A DNA stretch of 22,882 bases, taken from positions 1-22,882 of the forward strand of contig QXVZ01020591.1 in assembly GCA_008931825.1 (NCBI GenBank), read 5' to 3'. The notes under the pieces were generated by a model. That model was not told the origin of the DNA, searched no databases, and saw only the letters and a list, made by a program, of their open reading frames with translations. Below are positions 1 to 10,100 of this stretch, in pieces. This DNA is from Phallusia fumigata. Lineage: Eukaryota > Chordata > Ascidiacea > Phlebobranchia > Ascidiidae. The position numbers were made by a program, and so were the translations under genes. How positions within the stretch are numbered: the first letter of the stretch is position 1; every line of letters begins with the position of its first letter.

Positions 1-87
1 TTCGCACAAGGCTTCTTCTGTATGTCAGGCTTACATATTTCGCAATGTAAAACTACAGGAAAATTTCAAACAGTTTTGTGTGGATAT

Positions 88-1104
88 AAACCAAAAAAAT
101 TAGCCTCCTTCAAAAAATCGACCCCCATTGCAGTATATGCGGTACATGTAGGCCGGTCGTGTTCTTCAACTATCATGGGATACAAATTGTGCGTACAATA
201 GATCTGGTTTTACTTTGTAACTCGTGTAGCACCAGAATACATCCACACACCTTCCACATGACATCCGGGGTATTCAGTGCAGTTTGCGTAGGTATGGTTG
301 CAGCCTTCAGGACAAACACAATCTGGACACACAACTTCAGGTGTGTACACAAGAAATTCATCGGGACAGTACGAAATGTCGGTGTAGGTGCAATTGCAGT
401 AGTCGGTCGGACAGCAAGCTGTTCTTGGTCCGGTGAAAAGCATTTTGCTTCCATGCGCCCCACAATTTGGTGACTCGCAAGCCGGACATTCTGTAGAAAA
501 AAGAACATATGTTTCCGATGAACACCTTAAACATGATGAAATAAACTAAAATAACTAACTCTTTTCATGTTCTTTAATAGTTTACAATCGAAAGGCCAAA
601 GCAGTCCAATATTTAATGTTTGGGAGCAAAAACTTGGTATGGAACAAAACGTCGAAATTACAGCAGAGCTACATGGCAAGGTGCATGTAATTTACTTAAC
701 TTTCCCAAGGTTAAAAAGGGGATCGAATTGAACATGTCAGGCTACTTTTAGTAATTAATCCTAAACACCTACCACATTTATAGCGTTGACAGCATAAACC
801 TGTACTCTCAATTTCAACTGCGTATGACCCAGTCAAGTTACAATAGAGATCCTCGTACTGCTCTTTTGTAAGGCAATTGTCTTCTTCCTCATATACTGTC
901 CTCATTTCATGACACGAATACTTGTCGTTTCGAAGTCGTGTCGGCAAGCAATAGACACCAATTTCACAGTTACTGCTTCTGTTTACCAAAGTAGCGTTTT
1001 CGTAAGGTTTCAGCACGTAGTCTTCACCATTGAGCCTTCTCTGGCAGCTGTTACAGACACATTTCCAATCTCTGCAGCAATCTGATGGATGGCTGATGTC
1101 AATA
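88..1104. repeat. Duplicated segment, copy in unit 3 (partner 4647-5660)
   Basis: Introns and exons a and b (3' part) are alignable throughout with 4647-5660. Exon a shows about ten differences in 240 bases, the intron about fifteen in 280, and exon b only three or four in about 330. The match stops at the n at 1105. Confidence 0.88.
251..490 (-). CDS. Exon 38: module exon a, unit 3
   Basis: 240 bases, phase 1-1. ECPACESPNCGAHGSKMLFT, then CCPTDYCNCTYTDISYC and CPEGCNHTYANCTEYPGC. Acceptor tctacag, donor gtgtgt. The gene continues beyond the left edge. Bases 1-250 are intron; about 88-250 matches the equivalent intron of unit 1 (4647-4810). An AG at 32-33 could open another exon in phase, but it is too short to call. 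Confidence 0.89.
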
Positions 1105-4100
1105 NCAACCAAGATGTGACCAGGCTTTTCATCAACAAACGGACATGGAAGTACGGATGGTTGATAACACTCATCATCTGGTTTGAAGGGTTTTTTGTAA
1201 GGGTTACATTCATAATTTGTGCACCCACTAGCACTGCTATCTGTCTGATTCCAAGTTTCGAAGAAATTTCGATATTTTCCAGTGCTGTCTTGGCAGGCGA
1301 TGCAAGTGCAGTTTTGTTGATAACAACCACATTCATCCTTGTACGGATAGGGACCATAATATTCTGGACACACTACCGGTTCAATTTCTAGGCTGCAGGT
1401 TTCGCATATACAGTGATAATGTGGACAACATTGTTCTTCCACATGTATGGTGATAAACTTAGTGTTCTGGCAATTGGTCCATTCCTCTTCATAACCCGGG
1501 CAAACGTTTTTGTATTCTTCAGTATCATTCAAGCAAACACAGTCCGAATGAGCGCACACCGAACCTTCAGCAGGTACAACGATCGATTTTGAACCATTTC
1601 CACATTTGATTGGCGGTGGAACATACTCCGGATTGCAAACTGCAAAACAATATAGAAGTTTTTTAGTTAAAGTTGATGAGAAACAACATAAATCAGATGT
1701 CAACAAATTAAAAAATATTGACTACTTAGATGTTTTTTGAGGATGTATAAAAGTTAATGTTATCATATGACATCACACAAGTTTCTACTTTTTTACATGC
1801 GTATTGAACGCGAGGGTTTAAGCAAACATTAACATTTGCACTAAAAATTGTTGATACGTTTGCAGTAAAATGCATCTGATTGAAGCCGGGTTTTCAAGCA
1901 AGTCTGTTTCTCAACAAGGTCACAGATACAATCAGGTAATAAACGGCTGGGTTTGCAACCATTAAATCGAGGTTATAATTGTTACCTCTTACGTGATTTA
2001 AACGAAAATATGCAAACAAAAAAATGAAACCTGTCAACTACATAGTTTCAAAACAAGAATTCCAAGGGTTTGTAACGACTTGGATTTTCTATGTCAAATG
2101 TCTTCAGCCTTTCTAACAATTTTGTCATTGTATTTGCAATTTATACAAACCACTAACTTACCACAGGTATAGTTTGCACAACACGGGTCTGTTGATGAAG
2201 CTTCAACCAATTTTTCATCTTCTTTGCATTCGTATTGGTCCCGTGTTTTACATTTGGTCCTTGGGTTGAAAGCTTCGTTCAGAATGTGGCAAGAGTTGGT
2301 GTATCTTTCATCTGAACAAACGTGTTCCACGATACATCCACCTTCGTCAGGAATCGAAATAAATCCCCCAGCCTGCACGAAACAACAAATGCATATTATA
2401 CCATCCGTAGGTAATTAGAAACTAATCTTGATGTTTCAATAAACTTGTAAAGTTACGACATGCAGCTGTGTTTTACACTAAACGTCCGACAAGGCAATGC
2501 GAACCAAACGGTCATAACGTAACTATGTTAGATTGGCACAGTTTCAAACAAAACTTGGAAAGGTGCAGCCAGTGTGAAGGGTTTTGGTCATTCGTTCTTA
2601 CCCACCCAACAATGTAATGTACGAGTGGAAATGATGCATTTTTTTGGGGCACCTTACTTAATTTTAGCAAAATGTTGGAGAAAAGACGATTATGGTAGTT
2701 GCGTGGTTTAGTTTTTAACTGACAGAAATAGAGATTGAGTTTTGCTAAACATGCCTTATCGCAATATGTTTAATCACCTCTGCCTCACAGAACTGGCAGA
2801 ACCCGGTAGGGTCGATAACAGATCTTACCTTAATGACCTCCGCTTCCCAGAAGCATGCAGCACATGTTATATTTGGACAACACATGCTGCTGTTCTGAAA
2901 AGTCTCATAGCCCTCGGGAGCACCGATCACATCGTAGTCTGGCTCACATGGTGTCGTCACGCATTGATAGACATCACAGCAACCATGGCACTGGTCGTGA
3001 ATCGATTCGGAGCTGTTGGTGACGGTGGTAAGATGCTGACAACTGCCGCATGCGGGCGGTCGGGGGCAGAGATTAGGATTGCATTTACATTCGCTTTGTA
3101 TTGGACAGCCGCAGATGTCTTGTTCGATCACTGAAGTAAAACAGCACTGGTAAGCTTTTTTTGACTATTTTTAAAGAAAGCAACAGTATTCGTGCAAAGG
3201 AATCTGACAAAAGGTTTGAATTTAAAGTAAGACCGGATAACACGATTGGATTAAGGATCAGCTTCGTGGGGCCTTGGTAGTAAGATATGAAAGGTTCATT
3301 GAGAGAAAATTTTCTTTGCAACAAATTTTGCCTGCATGGAAATAGTAGGATATAACTTCATATTATTTAAACCATTAGAAAGTTGCCACACGTTAAAATA
3401 TCGCAATATATGCATTTAGTTATGTTGAACTTTTGTGGTCTATATATAGCACCAGAATGAAATCCACACACCTTTCACATGGCATCCGAGGTATTCAGTG
3501 CAGTTTGCGTAGGTATGGTTGCAGCCTATATGACATTCACAAGTTGGACACACAACTCCAAGTGTGTACCCAAGATACACATCGGGGCAGTACGAAATGT
3601 CGTTGTAGGTGCAATTGCAGTACTCGGTTGGACAGNTTTAAACGAAAATATGCAAACAAACAAAAAAATGAAAGCTGTCAACTACATAGTTTCAAACTAA
3701 AAATTCCAAGGGTTTGTAACGACTTGGAGTTTCCATGTCAGAGGTCTTAAACCTTTCTCACAGTTTTGTCATTGTATTTGCAATTTATATAAACCACTAA
3801 CTTACCACAGGTATAGTTTGCACAACACGGGTCTGTTGATGAAGCTTCAACCAATTTTTCATCTTCTTTGCATTCGTATTGGTCTTGTGTTTTACACTTG
3901 GTCCTTGGGTTGAAAGCTTCGTTCAGAATGTGGCAAGAGTTGGTGTATCTTTCATCTGAACAAACGTGTTCCACGATACAGCCACCTTCGTCGGGAATCG
4001 AAATATTTCCACCAGGCTGTGCAAATAGCAATTGCCGTTTATATCTTTAGAAGGTAGTTGGAACTTAATTTTGGTGCCTCATTAACTTTCAATGTTATAC

Positions 4101-7100
4101 CACAGAGCTGTTTTTATCTTAAAAAAGAGAATTAAGGGGTTTCGTAGGTCTGTTTAACATTGACTTTCGGCAAGAGTGATGAGGTATGGCAGTCATGCCT
4201 TTGTTTGATCAAGTTTGTTTAATCACTCCTGACTAACTGAACTGGCAGAACCCGGTAGGGTCGATAACAGATCTTACCTTAATGACCTCTCCTTCCCAGA
4301 AGCATGCAGCACATATTAAAACAGGACAACACATGCTGCTGTTTTGGTACAATTCATAGCCCTCGGGAACACCGATCACATCGTAGTCTGGGTCACATGG
4401 TGTCGTCACACATTGATAGACATCACAGCAACCATGGCACTGGTCGTGAATCGATTCGGAGCTGTTGGTGGCGGTGGTAAGATGCTGACAACTGCCGCAT
4501 GCGTGCGGTTTAGGACAGAGATTAGGATTGCATTTACATTCGCTTTGTATTGGACAGCCGCAGAAGTCTTGTTCGATCACTGAAGTAAAATAGTGCAGAT
4601 TATCTCCACTGCGCCGAAGGCAGCAATAATTAGCACCCAAAATACAAAAAATTAGCCTTCTTCAAAAAATCGACATCGACACCCCCCTTGTAGTAAATGC
4701 GGTACATGTAGACCGGTCGTGTTCTTCATCTATGAAGGGATACAAATTGTGCGTACAATAGATCTGGTTTTACTTCGTAACTCGTGTGGCACCAGAATAC
4801 ATATACACACCTTCCACATGACATCCGAGGTATTCAGTGCAGTTTGCGTAGGTGTGGTTGCAGCCTTTAGGACAGACACAATCTGGACACACAACTTCAG
4901 GGGTGTACACAAGAAATTCATCGGGACAGTACGAAATGTCGGTGTAGGTGCAATTGCAGTACTCGGTTGGACAGCAAGCTGTTCTTGGTCCGGTGATGAG
5001 CATTTTGCTTCCATGCGCCCCACAAGTTGGTGACTCGCAAGCCGGACATTCTGTAGAAAAAAGAACATGTTTCCGATGAACACATCAAACATGATGAAAT
5101 AAACTAAAATAACTAACTCTTTTCATGTTCTTTAATATTTTACAATCGAAAGGCCAAATCAGTCTTGTATTTATTGTTTACGAGCAAAAATTTGGTATGG
5201 AACAAAACGTCGAAATTACAGCAGAGTTACAGGGCAAGGTGCATGTAATTTACTTAACTTTCCCAAGGTTAAAAAGGGGATCGAATTGAACATGTCAGGC
5301 AACTTTTAGTAATTAATCCTAAACACTTACCACATTTATAGCGTTGACAGCATAAACCTGTACTCTCAATTTCAACTGCGTATGACCCAGTCAAGTTACA
5401 ATAGAGATCCTCGTACTGCTCTTTTGTAAGGCAAGTGTCTTCTTCCTCATATACTGTCCTCATTTCATGACACGAATACTTGTCGTTTCGAAGTCGTGTC
5501 GGCAAGCAATAGACACCAATTTCACAGTTACTGCTTCTGTTTACCAAAGTAGCGTTTTCGTAAGGTTTCAGCACGTAGTCTTCACCATTGAGCCTTCTCT
5601 GGCAGCTGTTACCGACACCTTTCCAATCTCTGCAGCAATCTGATGGATGGCTGATGTCAACAGCTTCGTAAAATGGGGGACATTCCGGTCGTGTCTGGTT
5701 CTAGCAAGGGTCGCACTCGCAGATCCCTTGCGGGCAACATGGGTCCGGACCAGTTTGGGGGGCATCTTGAACACGAACCACTGAACGGTCAGCTCTCTCG
5801 GAGCAATTTGCAACACTTTCAGCGTAGCTTGCACATTCCCTTTGAAGGACTGGAGTTTCAGTATAGCAATCGCAGCCAGGTTTTTCAAAACACCGTGATT
5901 CGATTGTTTTGATTGTTTTGCTGAACTGACCAGGTGCGTTGCACTCGATGGGTGTTGGGGCATGGGATGAATTGCAAGCTGAAACACAAACATACGCGAA
6001 TGACGGTAATATTCAAAGCTGGTGCTGGTGTTGGTGTTGGAAACAGTTGTTAAAAATATACTTTTTGTCAAGTGTATTTGGCTTGTAAAACCCAGTTGTT
6101 TTTTAGGTATTCAGTTACTACTTTTAATCCTTTTCGAACAACCCTTTTTTTTTAAAAAAGAATTAGGTTAAACCTACAGTGCAATCAAACAATTGTGATC
6201 AGAGATGTATAGATTGTAACTTAAATGTAAACAATTTCCCATCTAAAACATTGTAATTTTACATTTAGCAAAACTACAATTCACATCGGTGTTCTGTGTG
6301 CATTACAAAATATGAAATCTCTTACTGCATGTGTAGTTAACACAGCAAGTATTGCCGGATGAAGATTCTTTTAGATATTCGTCAGGAAAACAGTCATCAA
6401 ACTCTTTCTTAGTAGGGCAGTCATCCCGTGTGTTGTGTGTTGTCTGTATGACGCCACATGAATTGGTGTGTCGTTCTGGTCCGCACATGTAATGCACAAC
6501 ACACCCATTCTCCTCTTCTTGCCACGTAGCGCCATACTGAAATACAAATTCCGGTTACAAGTCTTGCCAATGTAGCTCCGAACTGAATAGTATGTTTCAT
6601 ATTATTTTTCGATTGCAAAATTTGTCTGGAACAAGACATGTGCTTGTGTTTTGCCTTTATGTTTAACGTGTTCCACTATACATACAACGTTGTCGAAAAA
6701 AAGAGATTTTGCAGCTGGGTTGCGTAGCAAATATACTGTTATAGTATTTTGTTAGTAAATTTTACCATTCTGACTCAAATGAGTGTCTTTTGAAGCAGTT
6801 CCATTTTTCAGGGTGTTTTTGGTCTAATCATTACAAGAAAACGCATATTGAGCACAATCATTGATTACAACACTTACTAGTTTTCTGTTTCCGTCCATCA
6901 GCTCACATGAATTGCACACAGCAACTGGACAGCAAGTTCCTGACGGATGCTCAAGGACATAACCAAATGGAACGTCTTGAATGCTGTAATCGGGAACGCA
7001 GGGGTCCTTTTCACAGACTTCAGTGTTGCAGCAGGTTTGGCATGTGTCATTGTTTGGTGTGGGTGGGTAGATTTGAACCGACGAACAATTGTCGCAAGTT

Positions 7101-10100
7101 GGCGTTTCGTCGCATCTCGCAGTGTTGCAAACGCACTCGTGCTCGACCGTGCAGCCGCAAGAGTCGTTTGACAGCGACACTGAAAAGTAGTTTAGGTTTA
7201 CAACTTCTGCTTTGCTAAATAGCCACGAAAATGTAATGAAAAGCTTCATCAAACTTGAATTTGTCTTCTTGGTTTTTTTTAAGTAAGTTGCATACTTAAA
7301 ATTGTCGCAAAAAGCATACAAAACAAAAATCAATGTTCAAATATGCAAGCATATAAAATACAATAAGAGACTCGATACTGAGATACGTGATTAGCAGATT
7401 TTTCACAAAGGTCTCGTAATGTTATTTTTGGCATGTTAAAATGAAATTTCCGTTACGTACTTAGCGATCTTACACATAAATTATGTAAAGAACCAAGGAC
7501 AATCAACGTTTGGATTCTTGGAGGTTTATTGGTTTGCACACGTAGTACCGGCATAGGGCTGCATGTATATTTTGTTTTAACGTATATATGTCTCACAGTT
7601 TAATGCAGAAAAGTCACATACCCATGTCACAAAGGGAAGTTGAACAAGTTGGTTCGTCGCATCCACCGCAACCTACAGAAATAAAAATCAACCGCTTTTA
7701 AAGTTTCCATAAATTAACGAAATAATAAAAACTTAACTGTGCTTAAAATTTCGACATTTTCTTTTGTTTACGACCCAACGTTACAAACGCGGGTCATAAT
7801 TTTTTGGACGCTATTTTTTTTGCTCATGTACTTTCCTCATTGGTCTTTAGAGGTCGATCATTCGAATAAATCGAACGCATTTCTTTGGGAACTATAGTTT
7901 TTTGCGAAGTATGTTTAAGCTTATCAACATGTCAACACGTTTGCGCTATGACAGCCTGTTTGTCAGGGCAAATCGAAAAATTACTTACATTCAATCGGAA
8001 CACACTGGTTGGAACCGGCAGTTTTCAAGACGTAGCCTTCCTGACAGAAACACCCGCTAATTGGGCTGTTATCAACACACATCGGCTGCTTGTAATTGTC
8101 GCAGGTTACAGCTAGCGAGCATTTTGGCTCGCATTCTCTGTACACCATACCCTCCCCGCCACATGTAGGTTCTAGTTATGATGGAAGAAACAAATGTGTT
8201 GTGTAAATGGATGCAATAAGTTGAACTAAACCTATATAGACTGTTTCTTTTGGCATGTTTAATATTCGATACCTAAGTATAAGCAGAAGGTAAACACCAG
8301 GGCTAGATAAAATGCAATTTTATAGCTTATTACATAGCTTTAGACAGAAAAAGACTAGAATTGCGATTTTACTATTAAGCAGCAACCTTAATCATACTTA
8401 AAATTAAAACTTGTTTCCATAACGGAGTACACTAAATGTACCTGGGCAGTTTGCAGCTTTCCTCCATTTTACGCAAACTCCCTCGTCCTCACACATCTCC
8501 GACAGAGTTTCCACTGAACTCGAGTTACATGCATTGCACTAGAACACATAAGTACTATCGTTCAAGTCCTACATTTAGAATCCAATTTCACTTCAAATAG
8601 CAGACAACAGAGTTTGCCGGAAAGTAAAAATGTTTTACACACAAGTTATGGCTTGTACTTTGTTATTAAGACTATTTAAAACCGTGTGAGCTATTTGCCT
8701 AAATTTCATTTTATGACTTATCCACTATTTAGGTTGAGGTTTCAATTTACATCTAATTTTTTTCAAAGAATCCAAGACATTCGATTATGGACATAAACAA
8801 GTATCTAAACTTTTCTAGTTGCCAAATACAACAAACGTAATCTTAACCTTACCGCGTTCATTCCAGACATACAGGTCATAAGTCCGTCCATTTCACAAGC
8901 ATATTGCATCGGTTTCATGTCAACGACATTGGAGCATTCATCCCAAACTGATGACGACAAAAAGCTGCAGGTTTGGTTGGCACATGGACAGCATTTGTCC
9001 TCTGGTCCGCCTGTCGTGTGTCTGAACCAAACAAGGTATTTGTGAGCTTATTTTCTCTTTTGTCGGTGTGGTTGTTATGCTATAGCCGGTGTGTCGTCCA
9101 CAAAGGCGATGGAACCCAACGGGTTTAGGTACATACCAGTAAATGAGGCGGCATGTTCATTTTTAGATCACAGTTTGATAGATTACATACGTTTCCGTCA
9201 GAAAAATCACAATTCATGTTCAAGTTGTCTAATTATGCATTTTGAAATGTAACTAACCATCGTATTTACTTTTGGCCTCGGCCAGGTAAGTTCTCTAATT
9301 AAGCAGTTCCAACCCCTACTATATTTAGTTCTGGCCTCGGCAGTTCTCCACGGTCCATATTACCGATCTATAGAAACGATAACAGTGCTGACATTTTTAC
9401 AAAATTGTACCTTGTTAGGGTGCAATCTGGGTTGGTGACAATATCTTTAATACAAAGTTTAACGTCTTCGTCGTCTTTCTCAACAAACCAACTTGCACCG
9501 AATTCTGTAGCATTAGTGGTTATGCTCTGGTTACTCATTTCCAAAATACTTGATGTTTCGTTTGTGCATGAACCTGTGACCAAAATATATTCATGTTTAT
9601 TTGGAGTATATTACAAGTTTTGGTCGGTCAGCTGCAAAAAGTGTGTTTTCTACACAAATATACCAAAGCTTGCTTGACTTCGCCTCATCGTCAAGGTATG
9701 AACGTCACAGACCTTGTCAAAAAACGAGTTGTGTGTAATAGAACCAAACTCTATGTCAACAATGCAGGTAAACGACCACTTGATTGCATTTAGTTGTTTC
9801 TTAATAGTTTTTTCGAATCATGTAAAAAAAATTAACTCATTCTCAAAGGCGAAAATTGTTCTTTCAGGAAAATCAAACTTTAAGGTAAAGAGTCTGCGAC
9901 TTTGCGGACGCATACGTAAAGTGTTACAAACCAGCAACACTACATACATAGAGATTTATCACAAACTTAGAACTGAAACTCCCGTCTGTTTGTGCTGTCA
10001 ATGCATGCGCCAATTACATGAAGTACTTACCACAAAGACCAACAGTCTCATTGAAAAATCTTTCCATTGGCAGAAGCACCAGCACGCTTGGAAACCAGCC

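Noticed and set aside
1010..1357. Open frames antisense or out of frame to exon b (for example 1010-1357 minus, 1089-1391 plus)
   Set aside because: They are shadows of the cysteine-rich frame of exon 773-1639, with no domain pattern and no phase-compatible splice sites.
2742..3134. Long plus-strand open frames opposite exons e (2742-3134, 4344-4583) and a (159-473, 4719-5033)
   Set aside because: They recur only because the exons are duplicated. The minus-strand frames have the VWC-like cysteine spacing and proper splice sites, the plus-strand ones do not.
5701..5703. Stop-codon recoding (readthrough or a special amino acid) at the TAG
   Set aside because: TAG is not a selenocysteine codon in animals, and nearby suspicious substitutions make error or decay the simpler explanation.
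7775..7800. Short inverted match (gacccaacgtt / gcgggtc) in intron 7673-7988
   Set aside because: Too short and imperfect to distinguish from chance.
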